Assembly (NCBI GenBank): GCA_039881145.1
Contig: JAYKKI010000037.1
Location: forward strand, 11,793,501-11,857,500
Length of the DNA stretch: 64,000 bases
Direction of reading: 5' to 3'
Origin: Druceiella hillmani
Lineage: Eukaryota > Arthropoda > Insecta > Lepidoptera > Hepialidae
The translations under genes were made by a program, and so were the position numbers. Shown here piece after piece: positions 1 to 12,901 of this stretch. Every line of letters starts with the position of its first letter. The first letter of the stretch is position 1. The notes beneath the pieces are model-generated. The model saw only the letters and a program-made list of their open reading frames with translations. It ran no database searches and was not told the origin of the DNA.

Positions 1-619
1 ATGTTATAAAGCAGAGACATACATGTAGCTACGAATTTATATACGATGATAAAAAGTTTCGTATTTTATTTGCCACAATAGGGCAAAGCTATTACTTTCC
101 TATACGCGATAATGGATGAAAATTAATTTGACGTGCTCTCGGAGTCACTTGCTTATCAGTTACATTATCAACTATAATGAAATGTGTCGATAATTTTATT
201 GTTTTTAATTTTCTACTTAAAATATTAACTAATTTACTCATCTTATAATAAAATCTTAGTAAACTTTAGATTCTCAAAATGGATTCTTGGTCAGAATTTT
301 GTTATTTTCCATCGATTTTTTTAATGTGTTTAGTACCATTGTATATTCATTACAGTCATCTACTGTGTAAAGTACTATGGCCACAATTCCTTAAGCGAGT
401 CTTCCATCGACAACTACGGAAAGTAAACAACAGCGTAATTGTAATTTATTCTTAATTTTAATAGTAAATGAAAATGAGAAATTGTAAGCAGCAAGAGCTA
501 ACCTTTACAACAAATAACTCATTAACTTTGCAATTAATTTGGAAAAAAATATTTGTTTGTTTGACGCAATGAACGAGAGTATTGTCGTGGTAAAAGTTAA
601 TTCTATGGAAATGTGATTT

Positions 620-3600
620 ATTTATTTAAATATCAAATTATTTCAATGTCAACAAGATTAAAAAGTTTTTCAATAAAAATTAAAGGTAAAGCGTATCAAG
701 TAAATATGACAATTCCTGGCCAAATATACAAAATGAGTAAGATTTTTGGTCACTGAACGTCTGAAATGAAAACTTTTGGGAATCAGTGAAATATGAAGAA
801 ACATTTCGAACAATTTAGTAAATGCAAATAACACAGGTATTAGTCAGCGGACTTACTAAGTTTTTAACGTGCTTTTATGAACCAAAGTTAAATATATTTC
901 TTTACATGGGATAAATTTCCAGATTTAAACCCAAATTTCCAAACGAACAAACCATTGTGCACCAAAAAAATTGCAATTATTAGCACACGAAATCTAAATC
1001 ACTTACTTATTTATGTTGCAGCTAATTCAATGCAATCTGCACATTATCCTCATCCAGGATCCTGATGCGCATGAACTCAAAGCTACTAAAACTTAGTCAA
1101 TCGTGTCGCTACTATAGTTACCTTTTGTTTGTAAAGCGACACGTTATAATAGAACGATCATTTCAGTAAAGATATCATGGCAATAAAAGTATGTAGTTTT
1201 AGTTTTTTAAGTATTGGAATTTAAAAATTACGATATAAATATATATGGTAATTGTTTGAAACAATGGTTAATTATGAAACCAACCAAGTTTAATAGTTTG
1301 TAATGACAAATGGAGTAACTTTGTAAAATTAACTAATAAATTATTTCTTGTGATTGTGCCTGCTCATCACCCACACTTTCAACCTCTCGGGTCACTACCT
1401 GACTACCCTAATTACATGTTGACCACAATATTTATGTTTTCCATTATGTCATCATCATTCGCGTATTCAATTCATCAAAAAATGGAAACTGTTCGGAGTA
1501 AAGGCTATCTGACACATTTCTGACCTCATCATTTTTTTCGTATTACAAATGGCAGGTAGTTGTCTCAGTTTGCTTTACACGAAATTTTTTTAATTTTCAA
1601 CCTAATCCGAACCTAATCAGTTCTGCTCAAACTTTTCCTTATGCCATTCAGTATAATATAGGTTACTTTTTATAACACTTCAACGTCATAATTTGCGGGT
1701 CAAACGTTATTAGTACAATGATATGATAAACTCATAAATCTTAGGATTCTATAGCAAATAGCAAAAACGGAACTCTCGTAGTTTCTTCATATGAGACTGT
1801 CGTTCATTTGCTACAAAATTATAGCTCTTTCAGTGTAATATCGGTTACGATGAATTTATGGGACGACGTATTTGAATTAGTTAAACGTAAAAAATACAAT
1901 GAAATTTGTTTTTGCAAACCTTTACATTTAAAATGCCGCTTAAGAATTATTTGGTAATGTTCTCAATACGACATCTCCATAGCGAGACACAAAACTCCAA
2001 TCTGCTTTGCATAGTGTAAGTCTCATCTTACCACCCAACTTCCTAACCACATGAACCCAAAATGAGAAAAAATCGGGATAACGTGAATTAGTAGCGGATA
2101 ACAATATTTAATCATTCAGGATAACGGTACTTTAATGAAAGATTATTTCTGTCAAATAATTTCAATAAATTAAAGACATAATTGTTTGCCTAATTTATTC
2201 ATCTTATGCTTGTGAAAGCTATACTAGGCGATGTATTTATGCAACGAAATATTTTTACGTATTTAATTGAGTACGAACCAGTTTGGCACTTACTTTCGAA
2301 CTCACCAATTTTCATACTTTATATTAAACATTATTAACCACAACTAAAATCAGTGAAATTGAAATTTAATACAAGTATCCAAAGCACAAATCCTTAGAAA
2401 CAAACACAAACATTTCAGAAAGATTTCTTCTAAAGGTGGCGCATATAAAGGTAAGTATATCTACATTTAATGGAAATCGGATCTTTCCTTGGGTATATGT
2501 GGTATCAAAATAATGAGGTCGATGAATGGTACTACTAATAATACTGTACGAATTCTTACTTATTTTTTTTAATCAAACCGCTGTTTTCAATTCTCGTTTC
2601 ATCCAAAAATAAAAACTTCGGTGAATGTATCAACGACAACTGGGAAAGCAGTACTCATCACAAAATAGAATTGAATATACATATACCCAACAAAGTCATC
2701 TCAGTGTCGGTCTTTTTAATTGTAAAGATTTTTTATTACTTTTCTGACATGGGTTAAACTTTACACAAATAATTTAAATCTAATCCGTTGTTTAATATAA
2801 AATAAGATGTATCAAGAAATAGATAAAAAATAAGGTAAAATAGATAAATATTTTATTTATAAAAAAGTGATCAGCTTAATTCTAGGACCAGCTTGCGCGC
2901 ATAGTTTTCTTACTATATAAAATACAACTATTGCACCATTATTGCCTATAAATTAATTATTATGTTTCAACTGATGGACTTCCTGCTATACCTACTGAAC
3001 ATCTGGTTATTGTATTACTTTAGTTTAGTGACGTAACCAAAAGATATTTTGGATACAAAGTTATATATTTATTGATACCTAGTGGTACCTTGCGACTTAG
3101 TTAGCATGATATTACAAAATTCCATGTGTAAGTAGTCGCAAGGTACCACTAAAACAATGTTTTAATAGATCGACATTATGACCGGAGATTTTGTTTAATT
3201 TCCACACAACATTTTTACTATCATAACTACGTAACCGTTTGAGCTATCACGATAAAAAAAAGATATAGACCCCAGTCGGTAAAATTTATTTATTTTACAA
3301 GTAAAAGGAAAGTAAGAGAATAAATAAAAAATTTTACAAGTAAAAAACCAATTCAACAATGAATTTTTGTAGGAAATCCACAAAACATTTACTTATTTAG
3401 AAATGTGAATTTCTAAATCGTAACTAAAAATATGAAAGTTAGATGAAAGTTAGATGTGTATTTCAAATTACTTATGCATTTCCAATGGTAAATCCGTCAA
3501 TATTTTTACAAAAATATTACTTTTGAATTCAACCGCCATTTTTTCTACTTTTCCAGAGAAGAAGAAAAATTAACACCTGTGTGAAAAATTAACAGCTGTG

Positions 3601-4060
3601 ATTAAATTTTATTATCAATATCGTCTATAAATATTTTAATTCTTTCTGTATATAATAAATTATTTATTTATATCTTCTTATTCCATTAATCAATTTTTTT
3701 TCTAGCAAACGAGCTTTTACTGTTTTTATGAAATATTTTGTCATTCAAGTTTTAGTTTCTAAAATAAATTTATTATTTTGCTCTTTTTTATTAATTCAAC
3801 GTTTCGTATGTAATGTCTACAACTGTATACAACTGTGCCAAATTTAACCTTTCTGTGTCAAATGGACTCCGAAAGACTTCTGTGAAAGACAGGTATCGAG
3901 CTGATTCCATACTTTTCCTTTTTTTTAATTTATGTGCGGAACGCGAAAAAAGACTAATTTTTACTCCTAAAAGTCTCGGAAAAAGAGCAAGTCAATTAAA
4001 TCAAGCGTAATCCCCAAACGTAGAATTATCGAAAATTTATTGGTTGGTTTAGTTAGTAAA
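620..4060. other. Copy-A-only segment, no gene seen
   Basis: Copy B goes from sequence matching about 600 to sequence matching about 4,065 with only some 300 bases between (51,010-51,300), so about 3.4 kb is either an insertion in copy A or a deletion in copy B. It is A+T-rich non-coding sequence with no recognisable transposase, LTR or tRNA; the only clear structure is the hairpin at 3,080-3,151. Confidence 0.6.
3080..3151. repeat. 72-base hairpin (18 bp perfect arms)
   Basis: Arms TAGTGGTACCTTGCGACT at 3,080-3,097 and its exact reverse complement at 3,134-3,151, separated by 36 bases that can pair further (TTA with TAA, GCATG with CATGT). The arms are much more G+C-rich than the surroundings. 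It could be a foldback element or a small-RNA precursor; nothing else supports either. Confidence 0.75.
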
Positions 4061-4150
4061 TCAATTAACAAGAGAACAAAATAAGAAAAAATATTTGAAA
4101 AGTACAATAATATGGTATCTATGTAAATTATCTATGCAATACCTTTGTTA

Positions 4151-4154
<4 letters not shown>

Positions 4155-4205
<51 letters not shown>
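4155..4205. repeat. (TA)n microsatellite
   Basis: About 25 uninterrupted AT dinucleotides. The matching place in copy B (about 51,380) has no long TA tract, so the tract expanded in copy A after the duplication or was lost from copy B. Confidence 0.95.
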
Positions 4206-4208
<3 letters not shown>

Positions 4209-4244
4209 GATGTAAACGTCGGCAATAGCACACAAGGCTAAGAA

Positions 4245-4260
4245 CCTTTCATATTTTTAC
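4245..4260. other. Paralogous empty site of the Copia element
   Basis: The 16 bases CCTTTCATATTTTTAC match the copy B flanks of the Copia insertion once the element and one GTTTT are removed (CCTTTCATG plus GTTTT plus AC), 14 of 16 identical. Sequence right of this point resumes matching copy B right of the element. This marks the pre-insertion state. Confidence 0.75.
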
Positions 4261-6684
4261 GTAGCTCCATTCAAGAGAATTTTAATGATATACTCTAACG
4301 TTAAATATTAACTATTGTATAACCAATTATTGAACATAAAAAAGACCAAGATAACAAGTTCATTCGCTAACAGAAGCTTATATATTCATTACAACCAGTG
4401 CATATTATAACCCTCTGTGAACTGTGTGAGTAAAGGTAAAATAAATTGGTACCGACCCGCTTATCAAACGATAGCTGTACAACATCCACGGATAGAAGCG
4501 TCACACTAACGTCCCGTATTGTTTCAATATTCATTTAATAATTAAGAAATTTGATTTAGTTGTTCAGCAGATATGGTCAAAGAGAAGTGTGATAATACTG
4601 GATGTAATTAACTCAAATTCCTATATATAAATCTTGTCCATAAGTCTTTAGTCTCTAAGTTCCTATATATTTTACATTAAGCATAAAGTGCTTTTAATAG
4701 CGACGAATCAATAACAATATTTTAAGAACGCTTTTCGGTAAAGTAAGCTTCCATGCACTTCCACTGAAAGCTTTGTCAGTAATTAAACATCAGTGACATC
4801 TATCTACCCACGTATATACCCAACTTTCACGTCCGTTATATTTCATATAAAGTCCATTACAGTAGATTTTCCAAACTAAACGAGAGTGCCACGGCTGCAC
4901 TGAGACACGTCGTTGAAAGATAAAGTTGTAATTTATAGATTTGATGTTAATTTTAGAAGAATCTTGCAAAAATATTCATAATGAGACCTTGGTTTGATTT
5001 TGAAAATGATATTTAGTGTGGAATTTACAAACATAAATCATGAAAGAAAACAGATATAAATATGTACCCACGTTTATCCTTCGCTTCTGGCCTTTAAATA
5101 TTTTTCTTTCTTCAGCTTTTATACTTTATTTCTGACTTTAGTTTATTGACTTATATATTTTGTATTTTATTTAAAATTTCCAGATGAAATATTTATTTAT
5201 TTTAATAAAAGTATCAAATTAAAGGATGCTATCTCAATAGTAATGTTTTTATCTACCAATCTTTATCCACGCCTTCTCCCGTTGAAGCCAAATCGAATAT
5301 TTCTAATACACCACACTTACTTAATAAACTAAGTTAATTTTAGATTGAACCAAATCATTTTACATAGGACTTCCACGCTACTTCATATTAATGCCAATTA
5401 TTTTGTGATTTCTAAAAGAAATAAATTCGAAAACAATCTAAATAAGTGGCCTTTTTTCATTTTAATGTCACACAGAAACCTTCAATTTTGTTCATAACAC
5501 AAACATATTCTCCTACAATAGTATTCTAGAAATCCGACTAAACCAGATAATGCAATTTTTTCCTAACAACCTATGAAGACCAATCTATTTAAAAGCTCGC
5601 CAAGTCACTACAGTAATTCGAGTGTAGTCTGCTACGGTCAGGTTGAGTAAGGCGACTACGCTACGCCAGTACGTTTTGCTCTGTGCTCCCATTTTATTTT
5701 ATACTACGAATAAATACGTCTACAGGTTTTATGGTACGTATGAGTTGAGGCATTGCTGGATTCATATTTCCTTTTTATTGTCACTGTATTAAAAAGTTGA
5801 ACATTTTCAGTCATTATAATGTCAGTTTATTTAAATTTCAGTTGTATTGAAAAAATAAACTGACTGAATTTATTCAGTCATTTCATTTCTGCACTTTTAT
5901 ATGTAAAGGATTCATCTTAAAAACATTTTAATTGTTCAAATATAAATGTATTTCACATTGATAATATGAACAAAGATTTTACTGCCATTGAAACTTTGTT
6001 TAAAATTATTGTTTGTCATAATTGACTTTAGTTAATAAGTAATTTAAAATTTAAAGAAAAATTAAAGAATACACCTTCAAATTTTCAAAAAAGTTAAAAA
6101 AAAAGATTATTGCCGAAATAACTGTTTAGACTCTTACAAAAATTACGTAAAGAAGTTGACATAGAAGAATTTAAAATATTTATGACAGTTATGTTTGTTT
6201 TGGCGAGCGAGATTTTTAGATACTTCGTATTTTAATATAATAAACCTGGCGTCATTGCAAGTGGTTGTACGAATATGAACAAACGAGTCACACGAGTAAT
6301 CATTGTTTTTGTTGTTAGGCCTTGTAAATACTTTTTAAAATTTTAAATAATGTAAAATGCGTATATGATACGAAAAAACTACTGACAGAGGTTTATTTCG
6401 AAACAAATTGGAGTGCAGCATAATTATTAAAATTTTCAATAGGTTAAATTGAAACCTCACTAAATATTTTCAATTAAAAATATTCTAATTGTGGATATCC
6501 TGATTTCAATTTATTGTGGTCAAAAATGAGCTTGTCAAATTTCTACCCGAAGTAGTTTCCGAGAAAAAGGACTGTGCTGCATATATGGCGAAATACATGA
6601 ATAACTTTATAAGGATTCAGTTTTTTTTTGAGATTCAGAATTCGAAAAATATAAAATATACATAAAATAACTTATGACATTACA

Positions 6685-6885
6685 TATAAGGTGTGGCGGC
6701 GTATACCACGTCCAGTAGCCCCGGTAATGACAATTGAGTATGTTTCCTTACAAAAAAATTGCCATTCAAAGCGCCCGTTAATACAAATAGATCATGTCAA
6801 TGTCTTAAGTTCATTACCAAAATTACTTTCTCAGTAACATAATATGGCGTGGAATTGTGACAAGATTTAAAGACACAATGAACAA
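6685..6885. other. About 200 bp present only in copy A
   Basis: Copy B passes straight from the equivalent of 6,680 to that of 6,890 (near 58,345). The extra piece begins with a G+C-richer patch around 6,690-6,725. No coding sequence or inverted termini were recognised; it may be an old insertion or a deletion in copy B. Confidence 0.5.
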
Positions 6886-7784
6886 TACGGGTTTAAATCT
6901 GTCACATCTTAGACGTGACAATTTCCTTGATGAATAGATGTTCGTTCAAAATAGATACTTAAATGAATATGGCAGAAACGATTGATTACTGATTATTTTA
7001 TAAAGAGTAATTCATGGTAAAATTTTCAGGACTTTTTTTAGACATTTGTCAGGATTTTACTAAAACACTCTGTGTAGGAAGCACAGGATCAATTGCAAAA
7101 CGTTTCATCGAGTTTTTTTTCAAGAACTTGATCAACGTGGACCGAGACATATTTTTTATGAAAAGTAATGTTAGAAGTGTGAAAAACTGAATACGATTAT
7201 TGAACTTAATCCTTGATGATGACTAAGCAATTTAATTATTTTGGGTTGAATACCTTGGATAATTAAAAATATTATAAAAAAATATAAATTTATGAAAATT
7301 GCATCAATCATGGGCTTCCTTCCACTTAAGTTGCACATCGTATTCAGAGACATGATAGCACTAAACTTCGAAGTTTTTTTAATTTCCGAAGTTTTAATTT
7401 CTTAAGTTTGCATTTCATTAGGAGTATTTGACAGAAATTATCTTTAGTTTCATCGGCTAGAGTATTTTAAAAATACTTGAGTGTGTACTGCCCAAGATGC
7501 GATGACCAACATAATTTCCATACAGCAAATCCGTCTCCTAATTTTGATAGCTTGTTACTTAATTGGATTAACTAGCAAAGCCATTTTAAATCCTAATCGA
7601 AGCAGGGGTTGGTATAGATTATTATAGATTGTAATACGGTGTGAACATATATATTTTAAAGAAATCACAACTACTATTTTTCTTTTATTCAAATGCTACT
7701 TTTAGGTCATACCATTCAAATTTTCGAAGACTGATAAAGATACTGTATTAGGACCATCAAAAACTTTTATTTCCATGCAACATT

Positions 7785-7861
7785 CAGTTTATATTGTTAT
7801 TATAGGCACATTACATACACACCAACGGTCGAGTATCTTTCATCTTTTTATCCAACTACAG
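7785..7861. other. Conserved non-coding block 1, copy A
   Basis: These 77 bases align without gaps to 59,911-59,987 with four differences, all transitions, while flanking sequence is gapped and far less similar. No open frame is maintained. It may be a regulatory element kept in both copies, or just a slowly diverging patch. Confidence 0.6.
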
Positions 7862-8720
7862 CAATACTGAAAAGGAAAGCTTATTGATTTGGTAGTATAT
7901 GTATGTGGGTATGTGAATATGATGTTCCATTCTATTGACCAAACTATTACAGAAATTTTAACAAATGGGGTATCGTCAGATCATCTTAATATTAAAAATT
8001 GTATTTAAACTACACTGAAATGGGTTTGATACTCAGTTATTAAAAACCTGGAAGAGAAAATTGTAATAAAACTTATTATATTTGCCTGTACATTACTAGA
8101 CACCAATAAATAGAAGAAAACAAAAAAAAACTATATACTTAGTAAATGCACTTGTATTTGATTTTCGTGAATAAATAATGTTTAAAAAATTACCATAAAT
8201 ATTTTTTCTTATTACCTGGCTAAAGCGAAGCCAAAAAAAATGATACTGATTTAATCACTCGATGTATAATTAAAATAGCGGCCGATAATAGGACTCTCGG
8301 CTTTGGTACGTTGTAGTTATCGTCAATCATTACCAAAAAATAATTTGCTCACAGGTTTAAAATAAAATAAAAGGTTAAAAAAAACAAAAATTCCGATTAC
8401 AAAAAAATACTATACATCTTTAAGAGCTTTAGAGTGCAATGACATATCTAGACGTTTTAAAGTTAATAACAATATGATGGAAAATAATTACCACAATAAT
8501 TTTTTTCGTAGTTGCAGACCAGAACTTAGTCGCAGATATGAAAAATATGACGAGCAAAGCTCTTAAAGTTTATGTCGTATTTTTGTTTGGTCGACATTTA
8601 GTTTTTTAAACTTTTATTTTACTAGAATGTAGAATTATAAAGAATATACTCTCACTAATTCGATGGCAACAACGCAACGCTTGAAGAATTCTAAGAGGGC
8701 CAATCTTCATGTTAAACAAA

Positions 8721-8920
8721 ATATTTTAACGGTCGCAGAGTTTAAATAATACTTAGACAAATACCAACTAAAAGCTTCACTTGAAAGCAAAAAAAAGAAG
8801 AAGCCTTTAGGGAGCTTACCGATTTTAGACGTTCGGTCACTCGATAAATAAAATAAAGCTCAGCCGTAGACGTCCTTCCCTTTTCTTCTCATCTTAATTC
8901 AAGTTTTCACCTTAAACATT
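8721..8920. other. Conserved non-coding block 2, copy A
   Basis: About 200 bases closely match copy B 60,716-60,915. The core 8,834-8,882 is identical over 49 bases with 60,826-60,874, in a duplication that otherwise differs every few bases. All frames have stops and the frame is not preserved, so it is not coding. It contains two AGACGT motifs (8,827-8,832 and within the core). It may be an enhancer, a structured RNA or a conversion tract. Confidence 0.7.
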
Positions 8921-10450
8921 ATATTCAATAAAGGTACGGGTATAGTTAAATTAAAACAGTGATGTATAATTTTTGCTTTGGTATATCATTCATATCGACA
9001 ATTAAAGATTACGTTTACATAGCAAGACTTTCATAATCATTGCTCCATCTAAGTCATCTAGCTCGCTTGATTATCGCCCTATAAATGTCGTAAAAAACTT
9101 TTTAAATGTAAGCATTAGCATTGCTTCATCATCACCCCTATAGTCAACGAAAACCTAAACACCAATCCTCTAATTATAGATACCTAGTAAATAAGCACTT
9201 AAATGTGAGGTTTACAACACAAGTATTATAACCAGATTCTTCCCATAGCTAAAGCAATTTGCGAGAACTAGGATTACGGGCTGCAAAAACGTATAGGATT
9301 TAATAAGGGCCAAAAAAGAGGGGTCAAGCAAGTAGTAAACTATACTAAAAGCGATTGTTTCAATAAATTGCTCTCAATAAAACAAAAAATTGAGGCGAGT
9401 AATAAAAATTTTCTTCAAAGTACGCACGCCGAACATCTCTCTCCCCTCAAGGACATATTTATCATTTGACCTACTTTAATACAGTTAAAATCAAAATGCG
9501 ATATAATTACATACACTTATCCGGTGGTCTACTTCAAATGAAGTTTAACACGAGTTCAAGGGTTTACAACAAAAAGATGTGCATTTTTCAGTCTTTGGGA
9601 AAATGTAATTTTATGTTTACAAAAATCATTCCGAATTAATGTTGTATGACAGATTTAATTAATGGTTTAACCATTAACTATCACAGCGATTTTGGTCTAA
9701 TCCTTGAGTACTTCACTTCTGAATTCCTTAATGTCGCAAAATACATAAATTATTATCCCTAATTCAATGGAGCAAAGCAAAAGAAGACGAAATGGAAAAA
9801 GGTGCATGAAAAGTTCGTACGGAAGTGAAGGTTTTATAATTGCCGTAATTGTGAAAAATATATCGTATTATGAGATTTTATATCCGAATGAGAAAAACAA
9901 AATCTTTATAATTTTGTTTTTTCCGTCTGTCCCTCTACACATCTTTCAGTTTAAACCCGATTGTCAAAAAATGTTATATTTTGTATTAGAATTATTTGAG
10001 TAAACATGTATCAAACTTGTAATTAAAAATTACTTTCTAACGTACTTCATCGAATGGAGTATCAATAAAGCGGTCTTTTAAAATGTAATCGAAAATATGT
10101 AGTATTGTTTTTTGAAACTGGGCATCCCCGTCACGAGTCTATAAAAGGCTTTGAAATTATTTTTATCTTACTCATAGTAGTTGAGATTTGTCTTATGCTT
10201 ATAAAAAGTGATAGATTTTATGATAAAGCAATGCGTTTATATTGAAAATAGTATCAGTATCTAAAAACAATTTATGTAAATACCATTAAATGTTTAATTT
10301 TCACGTGTCCTTGAGTGTACATGTCCCAAGAAGTTTATTTTTATTTAAAAGAAGGTAGAATTTGACATTCACTGCTAAAAATAGTAATATATGCTCATAG
10401 GAAATTTATAATAAATATGTTTGTTGATGCAAAATTTTGACTAAAATAAA

Positions 10451-11580
10451 TTTTTCGTTCAAAAATATAATTCACTCATATTAACTTGAAACAAATAAAC
10501 GCGCCATCTCAAGTAATCGGTATTAGCTAATATGATAGCCAAACAGAATATTTCTATTTCTGCCCCAAATTATGCAATTGTTTTTGCATGCATGTATTAT
10601 CTCTACCAGATAATGCGAACATATCCTGGGAACTGTTTCAATAAGTAATTTTAATTTTTCTAAATTTAAGGTCGCCCTACAAGAGAATTCAAAATTTCCT
10701 TTTCGCAAACCTGCGGAACCAATGTTTTTATGTCATAATAAAGTTCACCCTCAACCATCAATGTACTTATATTGCATGTTATTTCGCTCGCTTTTGGTCT
10801 CAAATAGAATTCTTGAAACAATCGCCCGTTAGGTTCTCTTCATGTAATTTTGTTTCTTTTTGACTCGTCGAAGCTCAGTTGCTAATTAAACAGAAGACCG
10901 AATATAGCCCTATTTATTTCCAGGAAATTTCTATAAAAATCGCAAAATGGCTTTAATTTATTATTTGACAGTCCATTTGCTTTTCCATTTAATATTATAG
11001 AACTCTAATTTTTGTAATAACTGCAAACATACTCAGGCAATAACTAAAACTCTAAATATAACCCATATAATTAAATTGTATAAATTCTGCGTTATCGTAA
11101 CATGACAACAATTTGAATTTTATTAAATCAAATATTATTCAAATATATATCATAAGATGAAAGTAGAGAATAATCAATGGTAATATAATTTGTATTCCCG
11201 TTTAAGTAGAATAAAAAATATTATTCTTAATTTTAGTTGATTCGATTTAATTCTTAAATTTTACCATTAGGACTGTAAGTAACAGAATCTCTTAAATAAT
11301 TCTCTTAATAAATGACAAATCCTCTTAATCAATTTCCAAGTCTACTAATCAAAAACTTTATTAAAAAATTCTAAAAAAATAATACAAAAAAATAATAGAT
11401 AACGGGATACATTGGTGGCGAAATGGTGCAACATTTAAAAAGAAAATTAAGCTATCAGAAAATTATAAGCGATAACACGTGAACTGTCAAATCATCAACG
11501 TTAAAAGCAAGCTAAAATATCTTCAAGCAGGCTAAAATATCTTCAAGCAAAAATAAATATTAATCAACAAAATTAACAGA
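10451..11580. other. A+T-rich intergenic sequence
   Basis: No gene, RNA or transposon was recognised between the end of alignable duplication copy A and the Copia remnant. A short direct repeat (about 22 bases, two copies) lies at about 11,508-11,552. Confidence 0.6.
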
Positions 11581-11582
11581 TC

Positions 11583-12235
11583 GCGAGAATTATTCCACGT
11601 GTAGGTTTACCCTAAAAATTTATTTTCAACACCAGAAATTGTGGCATTCTGTCAAATACAGTAAAACAGTTATTTTAAAAGACGATTTAAAGGCGATAAA
11701 GCATATGATTTTGCTAGTTGATACATCAATTTATGTTTATATTGAAGTCGATCAGACTTCAGTGGAAGTCCGGAATAATCTAACACATGGGCAACCTTCA
11801 TCGAATACTGTGAGAATATCGATTTGTACTGCCCAATTTGAAAACGGAAAAAAGAGCGGAGATGCAGGGTTCCTGGGTTTCACGGTCAAAAGAAATTACG
11901 TTTCGTTAAATATAATGGAGTCAAAGTGTGAGCAGAGCACATTTTTCACTTCGAAGGACTAGTGAAGCGCAACAGAGTGGATAGAGACAGCTGCAGACCG
12001 CGATTCTGATTAAGAGGATACACTTCAGAAGGAATCTTCGTCAAGTAGGAACCTATATCTATCAAACACAAAAACCTTGAGTCTGACAACGTTCAACATG
12101 ACATTAAGATCATGAAACAAACCAAAACAATGCCAAAACATATACTTGTGTCCAGTCAGCGAAAGCAAACTGTGGCCCTGTCTACTACATAAGCTAAGTT
12201 CGTAGAGCAACTGCGCAGGCACCAAAGAGGCAATA
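11583..12235 (+). pseudogene. Copia remnant: gag start fused to RNase H end
   Basis: From 11,590 the plus strand reads like a Copia gag N-terminus: NYSTCRF, then LKDDLKAIKHMILLVDTS and YVYIEVDQTSVEVRNNL, the helical region common to Copia Gag proteins. The same frame later loses similarity (11,770-12,040). At about 12,165-12,225 the frame reads RKQTVALSTT, a stop, then AKFVEQL, which is the RNase H segment at the C-terminus of Copia pol. Protease, integrase and most of the reverse transcriptase are missing, so this is an internally deleted copy. Its gag resembles the element at 28.97 kb much more than the one at 55 kb, so two Copia families are present. It ends in a (TA)n tract. Neither LTR was identified. 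Confidence 0.75.
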
Positions 12236-12243
12236 TACATATA

Positions 12244-12322
<79 letters not shown>
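12234..12322. repeat. (TA)n microsatellite with one C interruption
   Basis: About 90 bases of alternating TA with an interruption near 12,261. It directly abuts the end of the Copia RNase H remnant. Confidence 0.95.
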
Positions 12323-12324
<2 letters not shown>

Positions 12325-12851
12325 TGGTTGACGCAGTTAAGCTATAATTTTATTATTAAATCGACTTTAAAGTGCACAGCGTGTATGCTAGTAAGAGGAG
12401 TGATTTTGCGACGATTCTGTGTCCTTTTTGAAGACATTGGAGGTACTGCACGTTGTATGAAGTATCTACTGATTGTTTCAATTTATCACCTTGTTGCGTT
12501 CATCGCAAATAATTGTTCAATAAATTGACTTTGCAACAGTGATATCATAATAGAAATTCTTCTTTTTATAGTTTACATGAGGAACCTACGATAATAGACA
12601 ATTTTCAAAATAATTAAATATTTCGACCAAATCACTTCATTTTTGATAAATGATATAATATATAAAGGTAAATATTGATCAAAAAGATTAATTCACGGTT
12701 TAACTAGTATTTTTCTGTTTTTTTATTCAATCAAAATGCTAAACATAACTTTGTAATACAATAAAAACTGCATGGAAATCAGAATGTTAGACCAAATAAG
12801 AGTTGTAAAAGTCTATATTTAAAACACTGTCGATTTCTGAATAAAATTACA

Positions 12852-12901
<50 letters not shown>

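Larger units (their letters stand above)
1..10450. repeat. Large direct duplication, copy A
   Basis: This stretch aligns in the same orientation and order with 50,395-64,000. Anchors seen by eye include 121-215 with 50,515-50,610, 345-470 with 50,790-50,910, 4,285-5,060 with 56,220-57,000, 5,270-6,660 with 57,000-58,340, 7,040-8,950 with 59,130-60,925, 9,415-9,500 with 62,075-62,130 and 9,860-10,450 with 63,400-64,000. Alignable blocks look about 80-90% identical, so the event is not recent. The copy starts before or at base 1; the right end is unknown because copy B runs off the window. No coding frame is shared between copies. Confidence 0.9.

Noticed and set aside
5821..5864. 12-base inverted repeat GTCAGTTTATTT
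   Set aside because: Short, A+T-rich and not present in copy B; no sign of function.
9659..9678. Short palindrome TTAATGGTTTAACCATTAA
   Set aside because: Nineteen bases of A+T-rich near-palindrome are expected by chance at this length and composition.
9767..10003. 78-codon open frame in duplication copy A
   Set aside because: The aligned copy B sequence does not keep the frame, so it is not under coding constraint.
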